Position numbers and translations under genes: made by a program. The notes beneath the pieces were generated by a model, which made no database searches, was not told where the DNA came from, and saw nothing but the letters and a program-made list of their open reading frames with translations. DNA of 64,000 nt from Lepidodermella squamata (Eukaryota > Gastrotricha). Shown here piece by piece: positions 7,807-17,405 of this stretch (its first letter is position 1; the number at the start of each line of letters is the position of its first letter). The DNA is taken from positions 2,480,001 through 2,544,000 of the forward strand of contig JBLDXI010000004.1 in NCBI GenBank assembly GCA_047495785.1, read 5' to 3'.

Positions 7807-8961
7807 CTATATACTACAAACTGTTGTGTATTCTTCCTTCGTTATTTTTCCATGCTTCAGCAACAAGTCCGCTATAGACACTAATTCGTTCCTAATTGCT
7901 TCATTGTTATTACCTGCTTTAATTTCTCCTAAACAATGCAGCATACGCTTTTGTGCATCCTGTAAGGTCACAAAAAGCGCAGAACCGGACTGCCTAGAAA
8001 TTGCGAGTTCAGATCTTACGTTGGAGTGAGGTTTCGGTTGGTATCCGGTCCTACGACAAATTTCTTGGAAGTGTGAAAAATCTTCTTGGGTGTATTTGTA
8101 CTTTTTCGGTTCATATCGCTTCAAAATGAGATTTCTCACACCATCGGAAATTTGCTCATCAAACACTCTGCTTTGGTTCTTTTTTCTGACGCGGAGCCAC
8201 CCGTCGAGTAAGTCTTCCTTGCGTACATAAAATCGCCCAAACCTTTGGAGATTTTTTGGGATTGGTTTAGTGAAACCGTCGCCTAGTTGTTTGCTTTTTA
8301 ATGCTTCGCGATAGTTCCTCAAAACTGCGATGTCGCGCTTAATTCTATTATAGTCTTCTGAATCTCTTTTCCCCGCTCGTGTGAGACTAGAGAGCCTGGC
8401 CCCCAATACCTGTCTGTTGTATGTGGCCAAACTCACTACGGCTTCTTCTATGTCCTCTTGTTTAATTTGCTCAATTGTTGGGAAATTATGCTGACGGATG
8501 ATAGTGTTCATTTCGTCTGTGGTAAATGTCCCATCTTGAGCATCAGGTTCCTTCGACGAGTCAGAGTCTTGATCACTCTCATCATCTTGCGAATTTCGCG
8601 ACGAGGCTAACCTATTTTTCACAGGACTCTCATACTCAAGTTTAGGAATTTTCAGAGCCACAGGGGATGCAGAGGCAGAAATAGTTGGAATGCCATGTTT
8701 AGCTATTAGTGGTTTCTTTTTTACAACTAATTCCTTAATAGAATTTTGCAAACTACGTATGGCTTCAGTGGTCGGTCGTTGGTTGATTGCTGTTTGCATG
8801 GTCGCCAGTGGGCTGGGTTCCGTTTCCATCCCAAATTTGTGCTTGAGCGCATAAGAATCGTGACTTGCAAGCGCGAGGTTTTTATCATACAGTTTTTCTT
8901 CTCTATCTAATTGCTCCAAAATTTTTATCTGCTCGGGGATCGTGAGTTCTTTGATCGGCAT
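7807..8961 (-). CDS. 384-aa conserved Polinton protein, function unknown
   Basis: Starts at the ATG at 8961 (MPIKELTIPEQIKILEQLDREEKLYDKN). The frame extends 12 nt further upstream only with GTG, and copy B begins at the same Met. The N-terminal half is helical with an acidic Ser/Asp-rich linker near residues 140-150 (SQDDESDQDSDSSKEPDAQDG). The C-terminal half is basic (RFGRFYVRKEDLLDGWLRVRKKNQSR) and ends in helices. The position between ATPase and minor capsid, and the TCTAG box 12-16 nt before the ATG, place it with virion or assembly proteins. No family recognised. The B copy is split by a 2.4-kb element. Confidence 0.75.
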   Translation of the reverse strand: MPIKELTIPEQIKILEQLDREEKLYDKNLALASHDSYALKHKFGMETEPSPLATMQTAINQRPTTEAIRSLQNSIKELVVKKKPLIAKHGIPTISASASPVALKIPKLEYESPVKNRLASSRNSQDDESDQDSDSSKEPDAQDGTFTTDEMNTIIRQHNFPTIEQIKQEDIEEAVVSLATYNRQVLGARLSSLTRAGKRDSEDYNRIKRDIAVLRNYREALKSKQLGDGFTKPIPKNLQRFGRFYVRKEDLLDGWLRVRKKNQSRVFDEQISDGVRNLILKRYEPKKYKYTQEDFSHFQEICRRTGYQPKPHSNVRSELAISRQSGSALFVTLQDAQKRMLHCLGEIKAGNNNEAIRNELVSIADLLLKHGKITKEEYTTVCSI

Positions 8962-8972
8962 TTGGTTTACCA

Positions 8973-8977
8973 CTAGA
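8973..8977 (-). promoter_or_regulatory. TCTAG box before the 384-aa gene
   Basis: GAAAATCTAGTGG on the minus strand, 12-16 nt from the ATG at 8961. The box overlaps the alternative GTG start, which argues against that start. Conserved in B (29041-29045). Confidence 0.5.
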
Positions 8978-9624
8978 TTTTCTCGATCAGATTTTACCGA
9001 ATTAACCGAATGAGTTCAGTGTTGAAGAATTCAAGATAGAGTATCAGGTCATGGGAAAAATTCCGTTCCGACTCATTTAAACGGAAAACATTCTAGTTTA
9101 ACCCAGCTTAAACCAGCAAATATTGCGATTTCCGGTGTAAATTACGAAATCCGGCCATCGGAATATTACCGAATGAGTTTAGAGTTGCTGGAAGGATTCA
9201 AGACACGAGGCTGAAGGATTTTTTGAGAACGGAGGGCCGGTATTACGCCTCTTGGCTCGCTGCTAACTGGCCGGAGGGCCGGTATTACGCGAGCCTTTAG
9301 CTCGCTACTAGCGGTCCTACGGACCGGTACTCGGGCGGTGTTCGACCACCGGCTAGCTCCAGTCCCAGTCTCCCCGCTACTTCGCGCACTGGGCTAGCGG
9401 CCCTTAGGGCCGGTATGCTCCTTCGGAGCTAACGGGTCTTTTGACCCGGTACGCAGAACACAGAGTATCAGGCCATGGAAAATAATGCGTTTAGACTCAT
9501 TTTAACGGTAAACTTTCTAGTTTAACCCAGCTAAAAACAGCAAATATTGCTATTTCCGGCGAAAGCGGACGTAAATCCGGCCTCAGAAGTATTGAGCGAG
9601 TTTGGGAATTTACCAGGGGCGTGC
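8978..9624. other. Noncoding insert with hairpin cluster, absent from Polinton B
   Basis: In B the homologous genes are only 22 bp apart, while here about 660 bp separate them. Two diverged direct repeats of about 140 bp (about 9039-9185 and 9465-9605, each starting GAGTATCAGG and containing TCTAGTTTAACCCAGC) enclose a GC-rich core (about 9225-9455). The core is built of consecutive short perfect stem-loops: GCGAGC/GCTCGC, GGTCC/GGACC, GGCCC/GGGCC, GCTCC/GGAGC and GGGTC/GACCC, often followed by GGTA. No open frame. This could be a small mobile element or a structured cis element. Confidence 0.7.
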
Positions 9625-10340
9625 TCAGGCCCCAGCTGAATCAGATTCGCCGACAAAAATTCCCGTATAATTTGCTCTAAGCTTCAGCGATTTATGCTTT
9701 ATCACGCTGTCTATTATAAAAGAACCGTGATTATTATTGGACGAAACGCTCAATTCGTACTTTTTCAGGAACCCAGGCTTTTCTATTTCTGCTGCATAAA
9801 TTCTGTGAATTGTTTGCAGTTCGCGTCCATCATTCAGCTTTTTCAAAACAATAAACTGCGCATTGTCGCGAATTATTTTCGGAATTTTGAAATATGACTG
9901 ACTCAAATAAACCACGGAGCAATTGTACTTTCGCGACCTGATGTAGAGATCGCCGATGTATTTCTCTTGGTTTTTAGCATTTTCCAAACAAATGTCATCA
10001 AAGACATACAAGTGCTGATACTTCTTGTCAAGCTTATCAAGGGGCACGACATCCGCAATATCAGTGGAAAAGTGGATAAGTGACTCGTTTACCCCTTTCA
10101 TTTTCAACTCGGCTTCTTTAGCTTTCTGCAAATTTATCAAAAACTGGTATTTGTCTTCATCCAAGGTTTTAGAGTAAATGTGCAGCTTATGAAAAACAGA
10201 ATGATATTGAGCAAATCATTAGTTTTCCCGCTATTACTTGGACCGATAATAATTGTTCGGAAACAATGCTGCGGGTAAAAAGGGGAAATATTGAGTGGCG
10301 TAGACTCGCTTTTTGGAATTATTTCATCAAAATTGATCAT
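9625..10340 (-). pseudogene. ATP: A32-like packaging ATPase, frameshifted
   Basis: FtsK/HerA-type genome-packaging ATPase of the A32 family. The N-terminal part (10137-10340) holds the Walker A motif GPSNSGKT. The downstream part (9625-10164) holds Walker B (HLYVFDDI) and the C-terminal region. The two parts are in different frames. Comparison with the intact 236-aa B copy shows this copy is 7 nt shorter at the 10200/10201 junction. The C-terminus also ends differently (GIFVGESDSAGA), next to the inserted 8978-9624 segment. It probably makes no full-length protein. Confidence 0.88.
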
Positions 10341-10351
10341 TTTAATTCAGG

Positions 10352-10365
10352 TTAGAAATTTCTAA
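10352..10365. promoter_or_regulatory. Palindromic TCTAA box between divergent genes
   Basis: TTAGAAATTTCTAA is a perfect palindrome in the 46-bp gap between the ATPase (minus) and PLA2/integrase (plus). It presents TCTAA to both strands, 12-25 nt from the ATPase ATG and 22-35 nt from the plus-strand ATG at 10387. It is longer and also perfect in B (29773-29788). A shared bidirectional late promoter is the natural reading. Confidence 0.55.
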
Positions 10366-10386
10366 TGCTGTGATAAGCATTGTGAA

Positions 10387-12160
10387 ATGTTCGACGGAAT
10401 TATCAATAACTTGCCGGTAGAATTGCATCTTCCCTCTTACCCGGCCAAAGGCGAGCATCGTCCCAACGGATCATTCAACAACACGCAGAAATACAGTTAC
10501 GCTGGGCCAGGTACAAATTTCGTCCAGCGCATGAAGGAAGGATATAAGGGAATCAATGATTTGGACGAAGCAGCTAAAACTCATGACTACTACTATTGGA
10601 AATTCAAAGATCGTGAAATGCGGACAAGAGCAGACAGACTTCTAGCCGAAGAAGCTTTCAAGATAGCCAACGACGATTCTAAAAACGGATACGAGAGAGC
10701 CATGGCTGCCTTCGTTTTCAAAACCTTTCACGAAGGAGGCTTAGCCGATAGATTCCATGGAGGCCGAGTGCCTACAGGATACGAGCTTTCCATTCGGGAA
10801 GGCGACTTCCATGACGGTCAAGGGCTGACGGGCCATGAGCTTCCGCCTCAAGAACGCGAGTGCTGCGGAGAAGGATACGAATTGCGGCAAAGGAAACCTG
10901 TGGATTATACTGGAACAAAATATATCGGCGAGGTTCCGCAACCAAAACGATCAAGGAAAAAAGCAGAAAGCAGTGCCAAAACAACGCAAGCAGTCCCAGC
11001 GTCGAAAAAAGAGACGGATGCAGATCAAAGCTTAAGCAAAGTAAAATTCCACGTTCTGTCCGAGGAACTTCACAAACCGGCCCGGAAGCATTTTCCCCGC
11101 AGGCGAGTGTATATTCACGACATCGACGAAACCTGGGGCATGGATATCGTGTTTCTGAGCGATTTATCCGAAGAAAATAATCAGCATAAGTATTTACTCA
11201 CGATTATAGATTGCTTTTCCAAATATGCGTGGGCTGTCGCACTTAAGAGCAAGGATGCGAAAAATGTTTTTGATGCATTTTTGTCTGTGGTCCGAGAAAG
11301 CAACAGGAAGCCCAAAAATATGTGGGTAGATCAAGGCAGTGAATTTTACAATGCTGTGTTCACGAAATGGCTAAAAGCTAATAATGTTAACAGGCAGGGT
11401 GCGAATTACAGGGGTGCTGGGGTGTCGCGACACCCCAGCTCGGGGACCTTAATCAGAGGAAGGTTGAAAAAACCCACAGGGGGGACCCTTTGGTTTCTTC
11501 GGCTGGGTCTTAGAAAACAAGTAGAAAACACCTCAGCTCCCAGATCCTACTTCGCACACTGTTAACAGGTATTCGACTTATGAGAATTTTCACAATCCCA
11601 TAATAGAAAGGTTCAACCGAACTTTGAAAACCAAGATGTGGAAAAGGTTCACACTGGACAACACCCGTAACTGGGTTGGCATGCTCGATAGCTTGGTCAG
11701 TGATTATAATAATTCTCTGCATCGGTCGATAGGAATGACTCCCATCGAGGCCAGCGATCCCAAAAACCACAACAAAGTCCATTCTAGGCTGAATCCCCCG
11801 GAACGAAAAGAAAAATTGGAAAAGCCGAAATTTGCGCTGGGTGACGTGATTAGGATAAGCCGCGTAAAAGGCGCATTCGAAAAAGGGTATCACCCTTCAT
11901 GGAGCGAAGAACTATTGCGAGTTGTAAAAATAAATGACACATATCCGAGAACATACCAGATAGAAGCAATGGACGGCGAGCCTGTTTTCGGTAGTTTTTA
12001 CGAGCAAGAAATGCAAAAATCGAAACAGCAGGTAGATGACGTGTATAGAGTTGAGAAAATTTTGGATAGGAAGAAAGTCAAAGGAAAAGAGTTGGTTTTA
12101 ATAAAATGGTCGGGTTATGACAAACCCACATGGGAAAATGCAGAAAATGTTATTGATTAA
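10387..12160 (+). pseudogene. INT: PLA2-domain protein fused in frame to integrase with chromodomain, interrupted
   Basis: Residues about 36-95 match the parvovirus-type phospholipase A2 domain (YAGPGT ... DLDEAAKTHDYYY; catalytic His66-Asp67). After a basic linker (about 130-225) the same frame continues into a retrovirus-like integrase core (rve) with Asp253 (WGMDIVF) and Asp315 (WVDQGSEF). The third acidic residue (NPIIERFNRT) lies beyond a 167-bp MITE at 11395. A chromodomain ends the product (VEKILDRKKVKGKELVLIKWSGYDKPTW). The MITE brings a stop and shifts the frame, so only the PLA2 part and part of the integrase could be made. The same fusion occurs in B. Confidence 0.85.
11395..11561 (+). 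mobile_element. 167-bp hAT-like MITE inside the integrase
   Basis: Imperfect inverted termini CAGGGTGCGAA / CAGTGTGCGAA, an internal palindrome (GGGGTGTCGCGACACCCC) and a perfect 8-bp target duplication TTAACAGG (11387-11394 and 11562-11569). The uninterrupted B gene shows the empty site. The 8-bp duplication and CAGNGTG ends are characteristic of hAT-type nonautonomous elements. Related copies lie at 49175-49330 (inverted) and 58100-58252. Confidence 0.9.
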
Positions 12161-12320
12161 TGATTCAAATTATCATGCAAGGCATATGGAACCGTCACAT
12201 TTCATATGCCCTGATGGTAAGGCTAAAATCCCTCGTAAATTCCTACTTTATATGTAGAAAATTTTTCACCAGACTTTGTGGAGAGCATTTCACGAAAAAT
12301 ATTCTGAAGAATCAAAGCTG

Positions 12321-12566
12321 CTAAACCTTGTTGTTAGAAATAATTGCTTTGATTTGTTTATACTCCTCTACCATTGCTTTTCGCTTCTCATAATACTTCT
12401 TTTGCGCAGTTTTCAAAGCTGACTTATAGCCTTCTTTTCTTTCTTCATCTGTTCTATATTTTATCCATCTTGGATAACTGGCACATCCACTTGTGATGAG
12501 TTGGGTCTTCTGACTCTGTTCTGCTGGCTGAGGCATGTCATTAACTTTATGAATTCCGACAGACAT
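12321..12566 (-). CDS. Small basic protein upstream of PolB
   Basis: 81 aa. The core KYRTDEERKEGYKSALKTAQKKYYEKR resembles the B protein at 31351-31644 (KYLTEEERISAYKEVHKNSCKKYW), which also has an AT-hook. Both sit between integrase and PolB on the opposite strand, so they are positional counterparts despite low identity. This copy lacks the GRPKK AT-hook. The leader is TATA-rich. DNA binding is likely by charge; the function is unknown. Confidence 0.55.
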   Translation of the reverse strand: MSVGIHKVNDMPQPAEQSQKTQLITSGCASYPRWIKYRTDEERKEGYKSALKTAQKKYYEKRKAMVEEYKQIKAIISNNKV

Positions 12567-12778
12567 AGGATTTATATTATTATTTATATAAATATATAAG
12601 AAAATATTTTTTTAAGTATTGTTTCATCATTCTCGACTGACTGTGGGGTCTGTTGAAAATTGCCACCTGCCGAGCTTTAATTCTCCTGGGAAAAATGAAA
12701 ATTTAACTCACTGATCCATAACAGCTATCCATAATCTTAACTGGCGCGTTGAAAAGGCTTAAAAAAATAATCTCCTCA

Positions 12779-12800
12779 CAATATATATAGATATATAAAT
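12779..12800 (+). promoter_or_regulatory. TATA-rich leader of PolB A
   Basis: Alternating AT (AATATATATAGATATATAAA) about 28-50 nt before the PolB ATG. No TCTA box is present. Together with AT-rich leaders of the HTH gene, the 81-aa gene and PolB B this defines a second promoter style. Confidence 0.45.
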
Positions 12801-12827
12801 CCTCGATTTTCCCTCGTAAATTCCACA

Positions 12828-15800
12828 ATGCTTAGAAAAGAACAGAAAATCCCTCATCCCGTGGCTCCCCACAGGCAAATCATAGTTAATGGAACAGCGT
12901 TCACCAAGTTTTTGAGTCAAAACTATTACTATGACAAAAGACGAAAAGTCTTGAAAGAAGGAGTAAAGCTTCCCGATGGATCCGTAATTCCTGTCGATTC
13001 ACCCAAGTTACGCCGTATGCTGAAAACTGGTAGTTATTTTCATGATAGACAAAATAGGAAACTGATGGAGTACGCCAATAATAATACGATAGGTACCGTT
13101 TTCGACCCAGAAAATGGTGCAGAAATCCTAACCGGTAGTCAAAGATACGAAGAAATAAAGAAAAATAACTATGTTTTAAAAGGGCGAGGATTCGTCCAAA
13201 TCCCCGTTCGGAGGGCCGAATCAGTCATTAACCCCACAACAAATCGCCCAATAAAGATTGGAGGCGCGGCATTTAACCGGCTGATCCGCGCGGGTTACAT
13301 TTACATTGCTTCAATGAATAGTTTCGAAAAATCAGATTACGTCCGCCAACTGCGACCAGATGACTTCGGCACTTTCGTAGAAGTCACGTCAATGCTCAAG
13401 CTGTTACCAATAGTGCAAGGCTTCGATTATTTGAAATACACCTCTGTGATACGCCCGAAAGTGATTGATGAATATCGACGACAATTGAATTCTCTCGGCC
13501 CAGTTAAAGTCGTGCTTCATGCTGAGGTGGAATTCATTCACAAAATAACGAGGAAGTGCATCACAATTTTTAAATGGAGCTCTTCAAGCAACGCGGCACC
13601 TTTAGTCACAAATGCGGCGGACATTCCCGACGTTGTCGACGGCCTCTTTTCCATGCTTGCAGACGGCATTCGAGACTTTGAAGAGAGAGGTAGTCAGTTC
13701 GTATTTAATAAAATGGTTGACACAGATGTCAACACCTTCCGGTATCATCCGACTGCCGGAGGGAGCTACATTCCCACGCCGGATTACATCAAACGGAAAC
13801 ATGCTGTAGTCAACGTTAAAAACTCTGACGATAAATGCATTATTTGGAGTATTTTAGCCTGTAGGTACCCGCCAAAAGATCACGTGGACCGAGTCAGCAA
13901 TTACAGGTGGTGTTTGAATAGTGTGCAATACGATGGTATAGATTTTCCCATAAAATATGAAGATATCGATAAATTAGAGGATTCAAATGTTTTAAATTTG
14001 AATATAATTGAATATGATGATGAAAAACGAACATTCTCCCCCTTTTACATATCCAAACGGAGTTATCACGAGGAAATTAACCTGTTGCGTACAACTGATA
14101 ACGAAAAGGCCCACTATAGCTGGATCAAAAACCCTAGTGCGTTGTTTGCATCCACTAACAAGAACGAACACGCGCGTTTTTGGTGTTTCAAGTGTTTTAC
14201 CAGCTTCACTTCAGAAGAAGTGAGACAAAACCACATTCTGGATAACAAATGCGTAGGTTTCGAAAAAAATATACGAGTGCATTTTCCAAAAAGCAATACA
14301 ATTAAATTTAATAACGTATACAAACAGCTTCGCTTGCCTTTTGCTTTTTATTGCGACATCGAGTGCTTTCTTGTTGACATTAACAAAAACCACGGGACTA
14401 ACTCGATTGCGTATCAACACCACCGGGCAAATTCGTTCGGGTGCTATTTCAAAAGTGACATCGCGTCACTTCCCTCGAGATACCAATCATTTGAAAACTG
14501 CGCCAGCTTCCTTGAGTATCTTTTGTCTAAGACAACGCACCTAATCAAGTTTCTCACTTCAACAAATGTTCCAATGAATCTGAGCGAAACCGAGGAAAGG
14601 TCCTTCAGGTCGGCGTCAATTTGCCATATTTGCAGCTGCCCGGTTTCCGAAGACGAAAAAGTTCGAGACCATGATCATCTAACAGGCAGATTCCGTGGTG
14701 CAGCTCATAATTCGTGTAATTTAGAGTACAGCTACAAAAAAACGGCAATACCCGTGATTTTCCATAATTTGAAAGGGTATGACAGTCACTTGATTCTGAA
14801 ATCTCTGGGGGAAGTGCTTGTAGAGTTCAACAAGGGTAGGTTGAAGAAAAATCTCAAGCCGCTGAAAATCAACATTATTGCGCAGAGTTCCGAAAAATTC
14901 ATCGGTTTCTCGGTTGGCCGGTTGCGATTCATCGACAGTTTTAATTTCATGTCCACTGGCCTGGACCAAATGGTTGAGAATCTGAAGAAGTCCGGGGGGA
15001 AATTTGAACATTTGAATTCGAACTTTTCTGAATTCACAGATGAACAGCGATGTCTGCTGTTGAAAAAAGGGGTTTATCCTTACGATTATATGAATTCCCC
15101 CAGGAGGTTCCAAGAAACTATGTTGCCAGCTAAGGAACATTTCTCGAGCAAGTTAAAATCGAACAGCTTGGTGACCGATGACATCGGCAGAATAGAAGAT
15201 GCGCCTGTTCCGATCTCCGACGAGGAATACAATCACGCTAAAAACGTGTGGGATAAATTAAAATGCAAAACCATGAAGGATTATCACGATGCATATTTGA
15301 AAACTGATGTCCTTCTCCTAGCAGATTGCTTCGAAAATTTCAGAAGTATTTCGATGAAGAGTTACTCGCTGGATCCTGCTCATTTTTTCACCACTCCAGG
15401 GCTAACATGGGACGCCGGAAAAAAGTACACCAAAGCCTCTATCGGTATTTTGAATAACAATGAAATGTTGGAATTTGTCGAAAAAAGTGTGCGTGGGGGC
15501 ATAAGTGGCGTAGTTCTTAGGCACGCGAAAGCTAACAATCCTTACATGAAAAATTATGACAAGTCAATGCCACACTCTTATATCACATGCTTAGACGCAA
15601 ATAACCTGTATGGCTGGGCAGCTTCTCAAATGCTTCCGATCGGAGACTTCGTGTTTGTCGATGCCTCTGTTTTCACCCAAGACTACATTTTGCGCCTGAG
15701 CGATGAAGCTGAATTTGGATACATGCTCTCAATCGACGCAATGTATCCGCGTAGACTTCACGACGCTCATGACGCGTTTCCATTTTTCCCAGAACATACG

Positions 15801-17405
15801 GAATGCGCTCCAAGCCCCTACATGGAATCAATGATGGCCAAATTGAAGATGCCTAATCCAGATAATGGACCTAAGCTAACTCAGAATTTATGCCACAAGA
15901 CGAACTACGTGGTTCATTATAGAAATCTGAAGCAAGCTCTGGAGGCAGGCCTGATTTTGACGAAAGTCCACAAAGTTCTCCGCTTTAGACAGTCCAAATG
16001 GTTGGAGCCCTATATCGACTTGAACACATCGATGAGGAAGAACGCGAAAACGGACTTTGACAAGGACTTTTACAAGCTGATGAACAATTCGATCTTTGGA
16101 AAGACATGTGAAAATGTCAAAAAGCGGATTGACATCAAGCTGGCGACAACCCCATGCGAGCTGCAAAAGCTGATTAACAGACCGAATTTTAAAAATGCGA
16201 CTAGGGTTAGTGAGAGCTTATACTCAGTAGACATGGCTAGAACCTCCATACTTTACGATAAGCCCATAATTGTCGGAGCGTGTATTTTAGAATTGAGTAA
16301 GCTTTTGATGTATGATTTTCACTATAAAGTAATTAAAGCCCAATACGGAGACAAGGCCAAATTATTATTCTTTGACACAGATTCGCTTTGTTACCACATC
16401 GAAACCGACGATATATACGCGGACATGGAAAATTGGAAAGAACATCTCGATTGCTCGGCGTACCCGTTGAACCATAGGCTGCATTCCATGGAAAACAACA
16501 AGGTAATTGGGAAATTCAAGGACGTGTCGACCGGAGTGATTGAAGTAACGGGTGCAGATGGCGCGAAAAGGCCAGAAAATATTCTGGAACAAATAACTGA
16601 ATTCGTCGGCCATCGTTCAAAATCGCTAGCGTTTACTACGGAGGTTGTCAGCGCTGTTACTGTTGAAAGGAACTCACCCAACCAAGTAGTAAAAGCCAAA
16701 GGAGTTGTTAAGCATTGTATCGGAAATATAATTAATTTTCAAAACTATAAGAGTTCCTTATTAAACAGTGAAATTGAAAGGGTTCGATTTCGGCAAATTC
16801 GATCCGTGAATCACGAGTTATACAGCATTCAAAGTACCAAAGTTGCCCTTTGTCCTTATGACGATAAAAGGTGGGTTAAAGCTGACGGGTTCACGTCATT
16901 CGCCCACGGCCATTTCCGGATAGCCAAGGAGCATGAACAATTTAGGGTGGATCAGCTTGGTAAGAAATTGGACACGTTGAAGTCCTTATCGAGTGCATGC
17001 CAATATTCACGCATCAAATTGAAAAATATTTTATACGATAATTTGAGTAAAGAAAAATGTACGGACATCGCTTCATTTTGCCGAAATTTTGATGCAACTT
17101 TCAAAAAAATTGGGCACGAACTCGAAGAATTAGACAACTTGTGGTTTCAATCGGGGCAACGCCCAGCCGACTATCTACCTCAGGCGCATGTTATAGCCGA
17201 CATAGAAGACAGAGAGGTACTTGAAACTTGGCTGAAAAATAACTCCACACACGATTCTTCTTTAGAATGCTTGCTTCGCGAAGGATTGTTTCCCAAAAAG
17301 ATTCCAAAAATAGCGGTAAATGAATCATCTTTGAAAGAACCACTCTCGGTTATTGCGAAACGTGCACAAACGCGGGCCAAAGAGAAGGAGGGCTCGGGTC
17401 TTTAA
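12828..17405 (+). CDS. POLB: Protein-primed DNA polymerase B with endonuclease VII-like insert
   Basis: 1525 aa. Exonuclease motifs: Asp510/Glu512 (FYCDIECF), HNLKGYD (646-652) and YLKTDVLLLAD (823-, Asp827). Polymerase motif A is DANNLYG (Asp923), motif B KLMNNSIFGK (Lys1083-) and motif C DTDS (Asp1183, Asp1185). Between Exo I and II lies a CxxC..DHDHLTG..RGAAHNSCN module (599-632) like recombination endonuclease VII. The N-terminus (1-165) has several degenerate repeats of the form V/I-G-G-x-x-F-x-x-L-I-x-x-G-Y. A Cys/His segment (DDKCIIWSILA ... HYSWI, about 335-440) and a zinc-finger-like WCFKCF..H..NKC follow. All catalytic residues are present. It replicates the element in the family. 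Confidence 0.95.
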   Translation: MLRKEQKIPHPVAPHRQIIVNGTAFTKFLSQNYYYDKRRKVLKEGVKLPDGSVIPVDSPKLRRMLKTGSYFHDRQNRKLMEYANNNTIGTVFDPENGAEILTGSQRYEEIKKNNYVLKGRGFVQIPVRRAESVINPTTNRPIKIGGAAFNRLIRAGYIYIASMNSFEKSDYVRQLRPDDFGTFVEVTSMLKLLPIVQGFDYLKYTSVIRPKVIDEYRRQLNSLGPVKVVLHAEVEFIHKITRKCITIFKWSSSSNAAPLVTNAADIPDVVDGLFSMLADGIRDFEERGSQFVFNKMVDTDVNTFRYHPTAGGSYIPTPDYIKRKHAVVNVKNSDDKCIIWSILACRYPPKDHVDRVSNYRWCLNSVQYDGIDFPIKYEDIDKLEDSNVLNLNIIEYDDEKRTFSPFYISKRSYHEEINLLRTTDNEKAHYSWIKNPSALFASTNKNEHARFWCFKCFTSFTSEEVRQNHILDNKCVGFEKNIRVHFPKSNTIKFNNVYKQLRLPFAFYCDIECFLVDINKNHGTNSIAYQHHRANSFGCYFKSDIASLPSRYQSFENCASFLEYLLSKTTHLIKFLTSTNVPMNLSETEERSFRSASICHICSCPVSEDEKVRDHDHLTGRFRGAAHNSCNLEYSYKKTAIPVIFHNLKGYDSHLILKSLGEVLVEFNKGRLKKNLKPLKINIIAQSSEKFIGFSVGRLRFIDSFNFMSTGLDQMVENLKKSGGKFEHLNSNFSEFTDEQRCLLLKKGVYPYDYMNSPRRFQETMLPAKEHFSSKLKSNSLVTDDIGRIEDAPVPISDEEYNHAKNVWDKLKCKTMKDYHDAYLKTDVLLLADCFENFRSISMKSYSLDPAHFFTTPGLTWDAGKKYTKASIGILNNNEMLEFVEKSVRGGISGVVLRHAKANNPYMKNYDKSMPHSYITCLDANNLYGWAASQMLPIGDFVFVDASVFTQDYILRLSDEAEFGYMLSIDAMYPRRLHDAHDAFPFFPEHTECAPSPYMESMMAKLKMPNPDNGPKLTQNLCHKTNYVVHYRNLKQALEAGLILTKVHKVLRFRQSKWLEPYIDLNTSMRKNAKTDFDKDFYKLMNNSIFGKTCENVKKRIDIKLATTPCELQKLINRPNFKNATRVSESLYSVDMARTSILYDKPIIVGACILELSKLLMYDFHYKVIKAQYGDKAKLLFFDTDSLCYHIETDDIYADMENWKEHLDCSAYPLNHRLHSMENNKVIGKFKDVSTGVIEVTGADGAKRPENILEQITEFVGHRSKSLAFTTEVVSAVTVERNSPNQVVKAKGVVKHCIGNIINFQNYKSSLLNSEIERVRFRQIRSVNHELYSIQSTKVALCPYDDKRWVKADGFTSFAHGHFRIAKEHEQFRVDQLGKKLDTLKSLSSACQYSRIKLKNILYDNLSKEKCTDIASFCRNFDATFKKIGHELEELDNLWFQSGQRPADYLPQAHVIADIEDREVLETWLKNNSTHDSSLECLLREGLFPKKIPKIAVNESSLKEPLSVIAKRAQTRAKEKEGSGL

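Noticed and set aside
8962-8973. Upstream GTG start for the 384-aa gene
   Set aside because: The B copy starts at the later ATG, the GTG overlaps the conserved TCTAG box, and nuclear genes rarely use GTG.
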